Of a DNA stretch of 64,000 nucleotides, positions 47,305-58,163 are shown one piece after another. A model generated the notes under the pieces. The model searched no databases, had not been told where the DNA came from, and worked only from the letters and a program-made list of their open reading frames with translations. This DNA is from Erwinia tasmaniensis Et1/99. Lineage in GTDB: Bacteria > Pseudomonadota > Gammaproteobacteria > Enterobacterales > Enterobacteriaceae. Made by a program: the position numbers and the translations under genes. The number at the start of each line of letters is the position of its first letter. Positions within the stretch are counted from its first letter, which is position 1. The DNA lies in assembly GCF_000026185.1 (NCBI RefSeq), contig NC_010694.1, positions 2,604,001 to 2,668,000 of the forward strand, read 5' to 3'.

Positions 47305-47340
47305 GTGGCCTGTACGAGGGATGTTCTCCGCACAGGCCAC
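47305..47340. terminator. Hairpin between gltL and ybeL (possible terminator)
   Basis: GTGGCCTGT (47305-47313) and ACAGGCCAC (47332-47340), perfect 9-bp stem, in the convergent gltL/ybeL interval. No U run on either side, so efficiency is uncertain. Confidence 0.45.
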
Positions 47341-47378
47341 ACGAGATGTTGATCATCGCTGGGATGCATCGCGCAAAA

Positions 47379-47867
47379 CTAAGGTTCAAACGGCTGGCGT
47401 GCAAAACGGTCGTGTCCGCATTGCGCGCACCGCGTCAGAACCTCCGGCGTATAAATGGCCCGAATAAAATGGCACTGTTCGCAGACCAGATTCCCCAGCC
47501 CCACCACCTCTCCACTGTGATACACCCCGTGGTGGTTCAAATCCTGAAACACTTCGCGCCACTCGAGCTGACTTTTGTCTGTAATATCCGCCAGCTCTTT
47601 CCACAAACTTTGGCGGATGACTCGCATAAATACACTTTCCCCGAGCTCATGCTGCTGCTCCGCATAGCTGCGGGCGAACTCTTCCAGGTCGCGTTTCACC
47701 GCACGCGTGACGTCATTAATTTCGCTTTGGGTTAGCTCCCCGCGGTTATTCATACGCTGACGCGCACTTTCTACCAGAGCATCAATATCACGCTCTCCGC
47801 GCTCAAGACGCGCCGTGAGCGAAGACACCAGCTCATGATAAGACTGAGCGACCTTGTTCATAGACAC
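47379..47867 (-). CDS. ybeL: YbeL, DUF1451 zinc-ribbon protein
   Basis: It is 162 residues (E. coli 160), soluble, with a helical N-terminal half rich in Glu and Arg and a C-terminal zinc ribbon (VCEQCHFIRAIY ... TRCAQCGHDRF). Function is unknown; in E. coli it appears in sigma-S and stress data sets. Convergent with gltL and divergent from leuS. Confidence 0.92.
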   Translation of the reverse strand: MSMNKVAQSYHELVSSLTARLERGERDIDALVESARQRMNNRGELTQSEINDVTRAVKRDLEEFARSYAEQQHELGESVFMRVIRQSLWKELADITDKSQLEWREVFQDLNHHGVYHSGEVVGLGNLVCEQCHFIRAIYTPEVLTRCAQCGHDRFARQPFEP

Positions 47868-48076
47868 TCCTTTAATTAATAACGAAAGCGTTTCACTTAT
47901 TGTAGCGCCTGCAAAAAAGTTTCGTCATTTTGCAGCAATAATTGCCAGCGTGCTTCCAGCTTACAGAGAAATGCCTTCAAGCTGGCTGCTTCCTGTTGTT
48001 GCGCCGGGGACGGATCGGCTATGCTATGTGGATCTGAATGAACATAAAGAATTTATACAAAGGACCACTGGCTACC

Positions 48077-50659
48077 ATGCAAGAGCAATATCGCCCGGAA
48101 GAGATAGAATCCAACGTCCAGCAGCACTGGGATGAGAAGCAAACGTTCAAAGTGACCGAGGACGAAGGCAAAGAGAAGTACTACTGCCTCTCGATGCTGC
48201 CCTATCCTTCTGGCCGTCTACATATGGGCCATGTGCGCAACTACACCATTGGCGATGTGATCTCTCGTTACCAGCGTATGCTGGGTAAAAATGTCCTGCA
48301 ACCCATCGGTTGGGATGCCTTCGGTCTGCCAGCTGAAGGTGCAGCGGTAAAAAACAATACCGCGCCCGCTCCCTGGACCTACGCCAATATCGACTACATG
48401 AAAAACCAGCTGAAGCTGCTGGGCTTTGGCTATGACTGGAACCGCGAGCTGGCAACCTGCCAACCGGAGTATTATCGTTGGGAACAGTGGTTCTTTACCA
48501 AGCTGTATGAAAAAGGCCTGGTTTATAAAAAGACTTCTGCGGTGAACTGGTGCCCGCATGATATGACGGTACTGGCTAACGAGCAGGTCATTGACGGCTG
48601 CTGCTGGCGCTGCGATTCCAAAGTTGAGCGTAAAGAAATCCCACAGTGGTTTGTTAAAATCACCGACTACGCTGACGAATTGCTGAATGACCTCGACAAG
48701 CTGGAAAGCTGGCCGGAGCAGGTTAAAACGATGCAGCGGAACTGGATTGGCCGCTCAGAAGGCGTTGAAATTGAGTTCACGGTTCTCAACAGCGAAGAGA
48801 AGCTGAGCGTTTACACCACTCGTCCCGACACCTTTATGGGCGTTACCTATCTGGCGGTAGCAGCAGGGCATCCGCTGGCAGCCCAGGCAGCGCTGAACAA
48901 TCCGGCGCTGGCGGACTTCATTGCAGAATGCCGTAATACCAAAGTTGCTGAGGCAGATATGGCAACGATGGAGAAAAAAGGCATGGCCACCGGCCTGTTT
49001 GCCGCACATCCGCTGACCGGCGAAAAGGTGCCGGTCTGGGTGGCAAACTTTGTGCTGATGGAATACGGCACCGGCGCCGTGATGGCCGTGCCTGGACACG
49101 ACCAGCGCGACTGGGAGTTTGCCAGCAAATATAGCCTGCCGATTAAACCGGTTATTCTGGCGGCTGACGGCAGCGAGCCGGATCTTAGCGGTTCCGCAAT
49201 GACCGAAAAAGGCACGCTGTTTAACTCCGGCGAATTCGACGGTTTGTCGCACGAAGCGGGCTTTGACGCCATTGCGGCTAAGCTGGCAGATAAAGGTGTT
49301 GGTGAGCGTAAGGTGAATTATCGCCTGCGCGACTGGGGCGTATCACGCCAGCGCTACTGGGGCGCGCCAATCCCTATGGTCACGCTGGAAGATGGCACCG
49401 TGATGCCGACGCCGGAAGATCAGCTGCCGGTTATTCTGCCGGAAGATGTGGTAATGGACGGCATCACCAGCCCGATTAAAGCCGATGCAGAGTGGGCAAA
49501 AACTACCGTTAACGGCCAGCCTGCGCTGCGCGAAACCGACACCTTTGATACCTTTATGGAATCATCCTGGTACTACGCACGTTACACCTGCCCGAATTAT
49601 GATAAAGGCATGCTGGATCCGGCTGCGGCTAACTACTGGCTGCCGGTCGATCAATACGTGGGCGGTATTGAACACGCTATCATGCACCTGCTCTATTTCC
49701 GCTTCTTCCACAAACTGCTGCGTGATACGGGCCTGGTCAACTCTGATGAACCGGCTAAACGTCTGCTGTGCCAGGGCATGGTATTGGCTGACGCGTTCTA
49801 TTTCACCGGTAGTAATGGCGAGCGTAACTGGGTATCCCCGACTGACGTCTCCGTTGAGCGCGATGAGAAAGGGCGTATAACCAAAGCCACTGATAATGAC
49901 GGCAATGAACTGATTTACGCCGGCATGAGCAAAATGTCGAAGTCGAAAAACAACGGCATCGATCCGCAGGTCATGGTCGAACGCTACGGTGCCGATACCG
50001 TGCGTCTGTTTATGATGTTCGCCTCCCCGGCAGAAATGACCCTTGAGTGGCAGGAATCCGGCGTTGAGGGGGCGAATCGCTTCCTGAAACGCGTGTGGAG
50101 ACTGGCCTTTGAGCATACTGAAAAAGGGCCGACGGTCGCCCTCGACCTGGATGCGCTGAACGATGAGCAGAAGGCTCTGCGCCGCGATCTGCATAAAACC
50201 ATCAGCAAAGTTTCTGACGATATCGGTCGCCGTCAGACCTTTAACACCGCAATTGCCGCAATTATGGAGCTGATGAACAAGCTGGCGCGCGCGCCACAGG
50301 AAACAGAGCAGGACCGTGCGTTGATGCAGGAGGCGTTGCTGGCGGTAGTTCGTATGCTTAACCCGTTTACCCCACACGCCAGTTTTGTCCTTTGGCAGGC
50401 TCTGGGCGGCGCGGGAGAAATCGATAATGCACCGTGGCCGCAGGCGGAAGAGGCCGCGATGGTGGAAGATTCCCTGCTGGTAGTGGTTCAGGTTAACGGC
50501 AAAGTGCGCGGGAAAATTACCGTTGCCGCTGACGCGACTCAGGAACAGGTGCAGGCTCGTGCTGCGCAGGAACATCTGGTGGCCAAATATCTTGATGGCG
50601 TCACCATTCGTAAAGTGATTTTTGTACCGGGCAAGCTGCTTAACCTGGTTGTTGGTTGA
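48077..50659 (+). CDS. leuS: LeuS, leucyl-tRNA synthetase
   Basis: Class Ia synthetase, 860 residues, as in E. coli. HIGH motif in [21 protein letters not shown] in [12 protein letters not shown]; the CP1 editing domain holds the threonine-rich [15 protein letters not shown]. The start is ATG 48077 ([11 protein letters not shown]) with AAAGGA upstream; the frame is open to an ATG at 48038 that is not conserved. First gene of the leuS-lptE-holA-nadD operon. Confidence 0.98.
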   Translation: MQEQYRPEEIESNVQQHWDEKQTFKVTEDEGKEKYYCLSMLPYPSGRLHMGHVRNYTIGDVISRYQRMLGKNVLQPIGWDAFGLPAEGAAVKNNTAPAPWTYANIDYMKNQLKLLGFGYDWNRELATCQPEYYRWEQWFFTKLYEKGLVYKKTSAVNWCPHDMTVLANEQVIDGCCWRCDSKVERKEIPQWFVKITDYADELLNDLDKLESWPEQVKTMQRNWIGRSEGVEIEFTVLNSEEKLSVYTTRPDTFMGVTYLAVAAGHPLAAQAALNNPALADFIAECRNTKVAEADMATMEKKGMATGLFAAHPLTGEKVPVWVANFVLMEYGTGAVMAVPGHDQRDWEFASKYSLPIKPVILAADGSEPDLSGSAMTEKGTLFNSGEFDGLSHEAGFDAIAAKLADKGVGERKVNYRLRDWGVSRQRYWGAPIPMVTLEDGTVMPTPEDQLPVILPEDVVMDGITSPIKADAEWAKTTVNGQPALRETDTFDTFMESSWYYARYTCPNYDKGMLDPAAANYWLPVDQYVGGIEHAIMHLLYFRFFHKLLRDTGLVNSDEPAKRLLCQGMVLADAFYFTGSNGERNWVSPTDVSVERDEKGRITKATDNDGNELIYAGMSKMSKSKNNGIDPQVMVERYGADTVRLFMMFASPAEMTLEWQESGVEGANRFLKRVWRLAFEHTEKGPTVALDLDALNDEQKALRRDLHKTISKVSDDIGRRQTFNTAIAAIMELMNKLARAPQETEQDRALMQEALLAVVRMLNPFTPHASFVLWQALGGAGEIDNAPWPQAEEAAMVEDSLLVVVQVNGKVRGKITVAADATQEQVQARAAQEHLVAKYLDGVTIRKVIFVPGKLLNLVVG

Positions 50660-50673
50660 TGTCAGGAGGAATT

Positions 50674-51273
50674 GTGCGACATCCGATAGTCTCTCTGTTA
50701 CTTAGTATGGCGGTGCTGATCACCGCCGGATGTGGTTATCATCTGCGCGGCACCACTTCGGTGCCGCCCGAAATGAAAACGCTGATTGTAGATACATCAG
50801 ACCCCTATGGCCCGCTCAATCGCGCGGTGCGTGAGCAGTTACGGCTGAATAACGTGACGATCCTCGACAAACCGGGAATCCGTCAGGACGTGCCTTCGCT
50901 GCGCCTGCAGGGGGAAACCGTGAGCCGTGATACCGCCTCTATTTTCCAGGACGGTAAGACGGCGGAATACTCCATGATGATGGTTGTGCGTGCTCAGGTG
51001 CTGGTGCCAAATAAAGGTATCTATCCAATCGGTGCCACGGTATATCGTTCCTTCTTCGACAACTCGCAGGCTGCGCTGGCGAAAGATTCCGAACAGGATA
51101 TTATCGTCAAAGAAATGCGTACGCAGGCCGTAGAGAAGCTGGTGCGTCAGCTGTTAACGGTCCACGTTGCTGAAGCAAACCCGGCAATCAATACGCTTGA
51201 CCACACACCGTCAGCCGTCGATCGCCTGCCCGCAGATGCGAATACGATCTCGGACAGCTCCTACAAACGATGA
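50674..51273 (+). CDS. lptE: LptE, LPS-assembly outer-membrane lipoprotein
   Basis: Plug of the LptD translocon that inserts LPS in the outer membrane. I start it at GTG 50674 with CAGGAGGAATT directly ahead, rather than at 50656 inside leuS; this gives 199 residues with a signal peptide ending in lipobox TAGC (lipidated Cys20). The body [19 protein letters not shown] matches the E. coli protein (193 residues). It overlaps holA by 4 bp. Confidence 0.94.
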   Translation: MRHPIVSLLLSMAVLITAGCGYHLRGTTSVPPEMKTLIVDTSDPYGPLNRAVREQLRLNNVTILDKPGIRQDVPSLRLQGETVSRDTASIFQDGKTAEYSMMMVVRAQVLVPNKGIYPIGATVYRSFFDNSQAALAKDSEQDIIVKEMRTQAVEKLVRQLLTVHVAEANPAINTLDHTPSAVDRLPADANTISDSSYKR

Positions 51274-52301
51274 TCAGGATTTACCCTGAACAACTCGGCG
51301 CACAACTTCGTGAGGGGTTGCGCGCCTGTTATTTATTGAGCGGTAATGAACCGTTACTGCTGCAGGAAACGCACGATGCCATCCGCACTGCCGCCCAGCA
51401 GCAGGGATTTACCGAACACTTCAGCGTGGCGCTGGAAGCCGGAACAGACTGGCAGGAGATATTCTCGACCTGTCAGGCATTGAGCCTGTTCTCCAGCCGC
51501 CAGACGCTATTGCTCATTTTGCCCGAAAATGGCCCAAACGCGGCGATGAGCGAGCAGCTGCTCACCCTTTCCACCCTGTTACACAGCGATATTCTGCTGA
51601 TCCTGCGCGCAACCCGACTGACCAAAGCGCAGGAAAACAGCACCTGGTACAAAGCATTCAGCACCAACGCAGTCATGGTTCCGTGCCAAACCCCGGAACA
51701 CGCACAGCTTCCGCGCTGGGTCACTAACCGGGCTAAAAAGCTCAACCTGACGCTGGATGATGCGGCAAATCAGCTGCTGTGTTACTGCTACGAGGGTAAT
51801 TTGCTGGCGCTCTCCCAGGCGCTCGAACGGCTTTCTCTGCTGTGGCCAGATGGCAAACTGACGTTGCCACGGGTTGAGCAGGCGGTCAACGACGCGGCTC
51901 ATTTCACTCCCTTCCACTGGGTGGATGCTTTGCTGGCGGGCAAAAGCAAGCGTGCGCTGCACATTCTCCGCCAAATGCGTTCTGAAGACGGTGAGCCGGT
52001 GATCCTGCTGCGCACGCTGCAACGCGACCTGCTACTGCTGCTGACTTTACAGCGTCAGATGACTCAGATTCCGCTGCGTGCCCTGTTCGATCAGCATCGG
52101 GTTTGGCAAAACCGCAGGGCGCTATTTGGCGATGCCCTGCAACGTATCAGCGCCCCACAGCTGGCACAGGCGTTACGCCTGCTGACTCAGACAGAACTGA
52201 CGTTGAAGCAGGACTACGGTCAGTCGGTCTGGGCAGAACTGGAGACGCTGACGCTCATATTATGTCTTCCCTCTTTTCCGGCGAGTTTTTGTGATGTGTG
52301 A
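51270..52301 (+). CDS. holA: HolA, DNA polymerase III delta subunit
   Basis: Clamp-loader subunit that opens the beta clamp. It is 343 residues, as in E. coli. The N-terminal clamp-binding domain includes [32 protein letters not shown] is the family start. ATGA overlap with lptE, and the 3' end overlaps nadD. Confidence 0.96.
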   Translation: MIRIYPEQLGAQLREGLRACYLLSGNEPLLLQETHDAIRTAAQQQGFTEHFSVALEAGTDWQEIFSTCQALSLFSSRQTLLLILPENGPNAAMSEQLLTLSTLLHSDILLILRATRLTKAQENSTWYKAFSTNAVMVPCQTPEHAQLPRWVTNRAKKLNLTLDDAANQLLCYCYEGNLLALSQALERLSLLWPDGKLTLPRVEQAVNDAAHFTPFHWVDALLAGKSKRALHILRQMRSEDGEPVILLRTLQRDLLLLLTLQRQMTQIPLRALFDQHRVWQNRRALFGDALQRISAPQLAQALRLLTQTELTLKQDYGQSVWAELETLTLILCLPSFPASFCDV

Positions 52302-52974
52302 CCACAATGCACTGCATGCGCTGTTTGGCGGCACGTTTGACCCCATTCATTACGGTCATCTGCGTCCGGTGGAAGCTATGGCTGCCATGGCTGGACTGCA
52401 AAAGGTCACTCTGCTGCCGAACAACGTGCCACCACACCGTCCACAGCCGGAAGCAACGCCGGCTCAAAGGGCTGATATGATCGGGCTGGCTATTGCCGAT
52501 AATCCGCTTTTTGATCTCGACCTGCGTGAAATGCAGCGTGACACGCCCTCCTACACTATCGACACGCTGGCAGCCGTGCGCGCCGAGCGAGGGGCCCGGC
52601 AACCGCTCGCCTTTATTATTGGTCAGGACTCACTGTTGAACCTACATAAATGGCATCGTTGGCAGGATATTCTGTCGCTGTGTCACCTGCTGGTTTGCCA
52701 GAGACCTGGATATAGCAGCGCGATGGAAACCGCAGAGTTGCAAAGCTGGCTGAGCAGTCATCAGACGGACTCCCCTGATGAACTGCGGCATGTTCCCGCA
52801 GGTAGGGTGTTTATGGCACCCACCCCGCTGGTGGCGATTTCCGCCACGGAGATCCGCGCGCGGCGTCATCGGGGAGAATCCGATGCCGATCTGCTGCCAC
52901 CGTCGGTCAGTGCATATATCGATCGCGAGGGTTTATATCGCAACCCTGAACGGCATGATATACTGCGCCGCTGA
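52294..52974 (+). CDS. nadD: NadD, nicotinate-mononucleotide adenylyltransferase
   Basis: Makes deamido-NAD from nicotinate mononucleotide and ATP. It is 226 residues from ATG 52294, slightly longer than E. coli (213) through extra residues at both ends. The nucleotidyltransferase motif is [14 protein letters not shown]; the second phosphate motif is [10 protein letters not shown]. Start overlaps the holA stop by 8 bp. Confidence 0.95.
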   Translation: MCDHNALHALFGGTFDPIHYGHLRPVEAMAAMAGLQKVTLLPNNVPPHRPQPEATPAQRADMIGLAIADNPLFDLDLREMQRDTPSYTIDTLAAVRAERGARQPLAFIIGQDSLLNLHKWHRWQDILSLCHLLVCQRPGYSSAMETAELQSWLSSHQTDSPDELRHVPAGRVFMAPTPLVAISATEIRARRHRGESDADLLPPSVSAYIDREGLYRNPERHDILRR

Positions 52975-53015
52975 TTTTTCCGGGGCATCTTCAGCCCCTA
53001 AACACACAATGTTAC

Positions 53016-53054
53016 GGTTATCATTTCATCTCGCGATGCGAATATGAGATAACC
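53016..53054 (+). other. Hairpins in the nadD-rsfS spacer
   Basis: Two hairpins fill this 110-bp spacer: GGGGC-N7-GCCCC (52983-52999), just after nadD, and GGTTATC / GATAACC (53016-53022 with 53048-53054), extended by partial pairing of TTCAT with ATATGA. No U-tract. The second would sit in the leader of rsfS. Confidence 0.4.
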
Positions 53055-53084
53055 CCGCAGACTTAAATCCCAAGGGGGAACCTT

Positions 53085-53402
53085 TTGCAAGGTCAAGCAC
53101 TCCAAGACTTCGTTGTTGATAAAATTGACGATTTAAAAGGCCAGGATATCGTGACTATCGATGTTCATGGTAAATCCAGCATCACCGACTGTATGGTGAT
53201 CTGCACCGGCACCTCTACCCGCCACGTGGTATCCATTGCCGAACATGTGGTTCAGGAAGCTCGCCTCGCCGGTTTACGCCCGTTCGGCGTTGATGGCCGC
53301 GCCGCCGCTGACTGGGTGGTCGTGGACCTGGGCGAAGTGATCGTTCATGTGATGCAGGAAGAGAGCCGTCAGCTGTACGAACTGGAAAAGCTCTGGAGTT
53401 AA
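53085..53402 (+). CDS. rsfS: RsfS, ribosomal silencing factor
   Basis: Binds L14 and blocks subunit joining when nutrients run out. It is 105 residues, as in E. coli. The start is TTG 53085 behind AAGGGGG; no ATG fits the conserved N-terminus [20 protein letters not shown]. Conserved [20 protein letters not shown]. Followed by rlmH after 3 bp. Confidence 0.96.
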   Translation: MQGQALQDFVVDKIDDLKGQDIVTIDVHGKSSITDCMVICTGTSTRHVVSIAEHVVQEARLAGLRPFGVDGRAAADWVVVDLGEVIVHVMQEESRQLYELEKLWS

Positions 53403-53405
53403 GCC

Positions 53406-53876
53406 GTGAAGCTGCAACTGGTTGCCGTTGGCACCAAAATGCCTGACTGGGTACAAACTGGCTTTATGGAGTATCTGCGGCGCTTTCCGAAAGATATGCC
53501 TTTTGAACTCACGGAAGTGCCCGCTGGAAAGCGTGGAAAGAATGCAGATATCAAGCGCATCCTGGAGAAAGAAGGCGAAATGATGCTGGCTGCCACCGGT
53601 AAAGGCAATCGCATCGTCACGCTGGATATACCCGGCCAGCCGTGGGAAACGCCACAGCTTGCCAGCCAGCTGGAGCGCTGGAAACAGGATGGCCGTGACG
53701 TCAGTCTGTTGATCGGCGGCCCGGAAGGTTTGTCACCCGCCTGCAAGGCAGCGGCGGAGCAAAGCTGGTCACTCTCAGCGCTAACCCTGCCCCATCCGCT
53801 GGTACGCGTGTTGGTTGCAGAGAGTTTGTATCGTGCATGGAGCATTACTGCGAATCATCCTTATCATAGAGAATAG
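53406..53876 (+). CDS. rlmH: RlmH, 23S rRNA pseudouridine-1915 N3-methyltransferase
   Basis: SPOUT-fold methyltransferase, 156 residues (E. coli 155), starting at GTG 53406. The SAM knot is [13 protein letters not shown] followed by [20 protein letters not shown]. It modifies the assembled 70S ribosome. Confidence 0.97.
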   Translation: MKLQLVAVGTKMPDWVQTGFMEYLRRFPKDMPFELTEVPAGKRGKNADIKRILEKEGEMMLAATGKGNRIVTLDIPGQPWETPQLASQLERWKQDGRDVSLLIGGPEGLSPACKAAAEQSWSLSALTLPHPLVRVLVAESLYRAWSITANHPYHRE

Positions 53877-53910
53877 CGGATAAGGTCAACCGGACCGACA
53901 CAGACAGCGG

Positions 53911-55815
53911 ATGAAATTACAACGTAACTCCTTTCGTGACTACACTGCCGAGCAGACGCTGTTTGTTCGCCGGGCGCTTGTCGCCTTTTTTGGCATTTTA
54001 CTGCTCTCCGGTATCCTGGTGGCCAATCTTTACCACCTGCAAATTATCCGCTTTAACGACTACAGCACGCGCTCTAACGCCAACCGGATTAAACTGGTAC
54101 CGGTGGCCCCAAGCAGGGGTATCATCTACGATCGCAGCGGCGTTCCACTGGCGCAAAACCGCACCATCTATCAGCTTGAGCTGGTGCCAGAAAAGGTCGA
54201 CAGCCTGCAAGACACCCTGCAACAGCTTAAGTCCGTTGTCGACCTGACCGATGATGACCTTGATGCGTTTCAAAAAGAACGTAAGCGCTCACGCCGCTTC
54301 ACCTCTATTGCGCTAAAAACCAGTCTGACCGAAGTTCAGGTTGCGCGCTTTGCGGTCAATCAATATCGCTTCCCCGGCGTGGAGGTGAAAGGCTATCAGC
54401 GTCGTTACTATCCCTACGGTTCTGCGCTGACCCACGTTTTGGGTTATGTGTCGAAAATTAACGACCGTGACGTCGAACGCCTTGATAAAGAAGGTAAGTG
54501 GCCAAATTACGCGGCAACCCATGATATTGGCAAGCTGGGTATCGAGCGATACTACGAAGATGTACTGCATGGCAAAACGGGTTATGAAGAGGTTGAGGTT
54601 AACAACCGTGGCCGCGTTATCCGCCAGTTGCATGAGCAAGCACCCCAGGCCGGGCGTGATATTCACCTGACTATCGACCTTCAACTGCAACAGTACATTG
54701 AAACCCTGCTGGCAGGCAGTCGTGCTGCGGTGGTAGTGACCGATCCGCGTAATGGCGAAATCCTCGCGATGGTCTCTATGCCTAGCTACGATCCCAACCC
54801 ATTCGTTGGCGGCATCTCAAGCAAGCAGTATAACCTTTTGATTAACGATGAAAACCGCCCGCTGATTAACCGTACGACCCAGGGGGCCTACCCTCCGGCG
54901 TCAACGGTGAAACCCTATATTGCCGTTTCCGCCCTGACCGCCGGGGTGATCACGCGTAATACCAGCCTTTTCGATCCCGGATGGTGGCAGCTTCCCGGTT
55001 CTGAAAAACGCTTCCGCGACTGGAAACACTGGGGCCACGGTCGCCTCAACGTGACGAAATCACTCGAAGAGTCCGCTGACACCTTCTTCTACCAGGTCGC
55101 ATTTGACATGGGGATCGATCGTTTAAGTGAGTGGATGGGCAAGTTTGGTTATGGGCAGCTGTCCGGCATCGATTTGACGGAAGAAACGCCCGGTATCATG
55201 CCCACCCGCGAATGGAAAATGAAGCGCTTCAAGAAACCCTGGTATCAGGGTGACACCATTCCGGTTGGGATCGGACAAGGCTACTGGACCGCTACCCCCG
55301 TGCAGATGAACAAGGCGCTGATGACCCTGATCAATGACGGCATCGTCAAAACCCCGCATCTGATGATGGATACCATGCGGGGTGAAAATAAAGTCCCCTG
55401 GCGTCAGCCTGAGATCGCCCCGGTTGCAGACGTGCATAGCGGTTACTGGGAGATGGCTAAAGACGGGATGTATGGCGTGGCAAACCGCCCTAACGGCACC
55501 GCACGTAAGAGCTTTGCGGATGCACCGTATAAAATTGCCGCCAAGTCAGGTACGGCGCAGGTGTTTGGTTTAAAAGCGAATGAAACCTATAACGCCCATA
55601 AACTGACCGAGCGCCTGCGTGACCATAAGCTAATGACCGCGTATGCCCCTTACGATCAGCCGCGTGTGGCGGTAGCCATAATCCTTGAGAACGGCGGAGC
55701 GGGCCCTGCTGTCGGCACCATTATGCGCCAGATCCTCGACCATATTATTCTTGGCGATAATAATACCAACCTACCTGTCGCGCCGCCAACGCCGCCAGGC
55801 TACGAGGGTGAATAA
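53911..55815 (+). CDS. mrdA: MrdA, penicillin-binding protein 2
   Basis: Elongasome transpeptidase, 634 residues (E. coli 633), single N-terminal membrane anchor. The active-site Ser is in PPASTVKP, the second motif is SAD (EESADTFFYQ), the third is KSGTAQVFG. RodA is its partner, encoded 6 bp downstream. Confidence 0.98.
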   Translation: MKLQRNSFRDYTAEQTLFVRRALVAFFGILLLSGILVANLYHLQIIRFNDYSTRSNANRIKLVPVAPSRGIIYDRSGVPLAQNRTIYQLELVPEKVDSLQDTLQQLKSVVDLTDDDLDAFQKERKRSRRFTSIALKTSLTEVQVARFAVNQYRFPGVEVKGYQRRYYPYGSALTHVLGYVSKINDRDVERLDKEGKWPNYAATHDIGKLGIERYYEDVLHGKTGYEEVEVNNRGRVIRQLHEQAPQAGRDIHLTIDLQLQQYIETLLAGSRAAVVVTDPRNGEILAMVSMPSYDPNPFVGGISSKQYNLLINDENRPLINRTTQGAYPPASTVKPYIAVSALTAGVITRNTSLFDPGWWQLPGSEKRFRDWKHWGHGRLNVTKSLEESADTFFYQVAFDMGIDRLSEWMGKFGYGQLSGIDLTEETPGIMPTREWKMKRFKKPWYQGDTIPVGIGQGYWTATPVQMNKALMTLINDGIVKTPHLMMDTMRGENKVPWRQPEIAPVADVHSGYWEMAKDGMYGVANRPNGTARKSFADAPYKIAAKSGTAQVFGLKANETYNAHKLTERLRDHKLMTAYAPYDQPRVAVAIILENGGAGPAVGTIMRQILDHIILGDNNTNLPVAPPTPPGYEGE

Positions 55816-55821
55816 CCGGTT

Positions 55822-56934
55822 ATGAATAGTAGCCATCAGAAAAAAACAATCTGGACCCGCATCCACATTGATCCCCTGTTTTGTCTTATTATCGCCGCGC
55901 TGCTTGTCTACAGTGCGCTGGTGATGTGGAGTGCCAGCGGGCAGGACCCGGGCATGATGGAACGTAAGCTGGTTCAGATTTGTATGGGTATTGTCGTCAT
56001 GCTGGTGATGGCGCAGATCCCCCCCCGGGTTTATGAAGGCTGGGCCCCCTATCTGTACATCGTGTGTGTTGTCCTGCTGATTGCGGTTGATACCTTTGGC
56101 CATATAAGTAAGGGCGCCCAGCGCTGGCTGGATCTTGGCGTGGTACGTTTTCAGCCTTCGGAAATTGCAAAAATTGCCGTACCGCTGATGGTGGCGCGCT
56201 TCATCAACCGTGATGTATGCCCGCCAACGCTAAAAAATACCGCTATCGCCCTGATACTGATCTTTATGCCGACCCTGCTGGTTGCGGCGCAGCCTGATTT
56301 GGGAACCTCTATTCTTATTGCAGCTTCAGGCCTGTTTGTACTTTTCCTCTCGGGAATGAGCTGGAAACTGATTGCGGTGGCGGTGCTGCTGGTCGCGGCG
56401 TTTATCCCTATTTTGTGGTTCTTCCTGATGCACGACTATCAGCGTGACCGCGTGATGATGCTGCTGGATCCGGAAAGCGACCCGCTTGGAGCCGGTTATC
56501 ATATTATCCAGTCAAAGATTGCTATCGGTTCTGGCGGATTGCGCGGTAAAGGTTGGCTGCACGGCACCCAATCCCAGCTGGAATTTCTACCGGAGCGCCA
56601 TACCGACTTTATCTTTGCCGTACTGGCGGAAGAATTAGGATTGGTCGGCGTGCTGGTCCTGCTAATACTGTACGTCCTGCTAATTTTACGCGGGCTGGTC
56701 ATGGCGGCACGCGCGCAGACCACTTTTGGTCGCGTGATGGCCGGTGGTATGATGCTGATCTTCTTCGTCTATGTTTTTGTTAACATCGGCATGGTGAGCG
56801 GCATTTTACCGGTGGTCGGAGTACCGCTGCCGCTAGTCAGTTACGGGGGATCGGCGCTTATCGTCCTGATGGCCGGGTTTGGCATCATCATGTCGATTCA
56901 CACCCATCGAAAACTGTTGTCAAAGAGCGTTTAA
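55822..56934 (+). CDS. mrdB: MrdB (RodA), SEDS peptidoglycan glycosyltransferase
   Basis: Polymerises glycan strands for rod shape, 370 residues, as in E. coli, about ten helices. SEDS motifs include [24 protein letters not shown] and [15 protein letters not shown]. Between mrdA and rlpA. Confidence 0.97.
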   Translation: MNSSHQKKTIWTRIHIDPLFCLIIAALLVYSALVMWSASGQDPGMMERKLVQICMGIVVMLVMAQIPPRVYEGWAPYLYIVCVVLLIAVDTFGHISKGAQRWLDLGVVRFQPSEIAKIAVPLMVARFINRDVCPPTLKNTAIALILIFMPTLLVAAQPDLGTSILIAASGLFVLFLSGMSWKLIAVAVLLVAAFIPILWFFLMHDYQRDRVMMLLDPESDPLGAGYHIIQSKIAIGSGGLRGKGWLHGTQSQLEFLPERHTDFIFAVLAEELGLVGVLVLLILYVLLILRGLVMAARAQTTFGRVMAGGMMLIFFVYVFVNIGMVSGILPVVGVPLPLVSYGGSALIVLMAGFGIIMSIHTHRKLLSKSV

Positions 56935-56945
56935 GAGGCATAAAT

Positions 56946-58064
56946 ATGCGTAAGGATTGGCTTTGCATTGCGCTGGCATCAGCTTTGCTGACGGCCTGTA
57001 CGACGACCGACAACGATCGGCAGGCGCCCGTCACACGGCAGCAGCCGGCTTATAATGGCCCGGTGGTAGAGATCGGCGGTGCGGAACCGCGCTATGAACC
57101 GTATAATCCGGCGACGTCGCAGGATTATACGGTCAAAGGCACAACCTGGAAGATTGTTAAAGACCCGTCAAACTTTAGCCAGACAGGCCTCGCCACCACC
57201 TACGGTGAAGAGATGGGCAGCAACCAGACCGCCACGGGTGAGCTGTTTGATGCCAATGCGTTGACGGCGGCGCATCCAACGCTGCCGTTACCAAGCTACG
57301 TGCGCGTCACCAATCTGGCCAACGGCCGTATGATCGTTGTGCGCGTCAACGACCGTGGCCCTTATACACCGGGACGTATTATCGATCTGTCGCGTGCCGC
57401 AGCGGACCGCCTCAATACCTCTAATAATACCCGGGTGCGCGTCGACTATATCAACGTTGCGCCGGACGGTACGCTCTCCGGCCCCGGCACTATCGGTACT
57501 ACCGTGGCGAAACAGACCTATGCCTTGCCACCGCGCCCGGATATTGGTGGCGGCATGACGGCCATGGGCAGCAGCGCGGCGGTATCTGTACCCGCGTCAC
57601 AACCGCAGCAGGATGCGGGCTTGCAGCCGGTAGCGTCGCGCCCGGTTGACAACTCAACCCTAAATGGTGGCGATGACACAATGGGGGCACCGGTGCGCAG
57701 CAGCGGTTTCCTCGGTGCGCAGCAGCCGCTAAAAAGCGGCGTGCTTGAGAGCAGCAAGCCAGAAATCCCTGCGCCAGCGCCCAACGTGCCAGCAGCGAGC
57801 GCAGCCCCTGCTGCGGCGGCGGCGTCAGGCGGAAACTATGTGGTTCAGGTTGGCGCCCTTAGCAATGCCGACAAGGCTCATGAGCTGGCAACCCGTTTAG
57901 GCAAGCGGTTTAGTGTTCAGGGTGCGGTAGATGGCCATGGCAACATTTATCGCGTACAGCTCGGGCGTTTCAGCTCACGTCAGCAGGCTGCCGCCCTACA
58001 GCAGCGGCTGGCGAATGAGGCACAGCAACAATCGTTTATCACCGTCGCACCTGCCGCAATGTAA
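56946..58064 (+). CDS. rlpA: RlpA, septal-ring lipoprotein
   Basis: Outer-membrane lipoprotein of 372 residues (E. coli 362). Lipobox LLTAC with Cys18. A double-psi beta-barrel domain (about 75-185: GLATTYGEEMGS ... VRVNDRGPYTPGRIIDLS) is followed by a low-complexity Ala/Pro/Ser linker. A C-terminal SPOR domain (about 296-370) binds denuded glycan. The RlpA of Pseudomonas is a lytic transglycosylase; the E. coli protein shows little such activity. Confidence 0.95.
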   Translation: MRKDWLCIALASALLTACTTTDNDRQAPVTRQQPAYNGPVVEIGGAEPRYEPYNPATSQDYTVKGTTWKIVKDPSNFSQTGLATTYGEEMGSNQTATGELFDANALTAAHPTLPLPSYVRVTNLANGRMIVVRVNDRGPYTPGRIIDLSRAAADRLNTSNNTRVRVDYINVAPDGTLSGPGTIGTTVAKQTYALPPRPDIGGGMTAMGSSAAVSVPASQPQQDAGLQPVASRPVDNSTLNGGDDTMGAPVRSSGFLGAQQPLKSGVLESSKPEIPAPAPNVPAASAAPAAAAASGGNYVVQVGALSNADKAHELATRLGKRFSVQGAVDGHGNIYRVQLGRFSSRQQAAALQQRLANEAQQQSFITVAPAAM

Positions 58065-58163
58065 TTCTCCCGGCCTGCACGATTTAGGCAGGTCGGAAAT
58101 GGATGATTTTGCTATAGTGAGTCACTTTTATTAACCTGGCCAATGGATGTTATCGTCCTCAAC

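Noticed and set aside
49562..50575. 337-codon minus-strand ORF inside leuS
   Set aside because: Shadow of the leuS coding frame; the translated sequence has no family resemblance.
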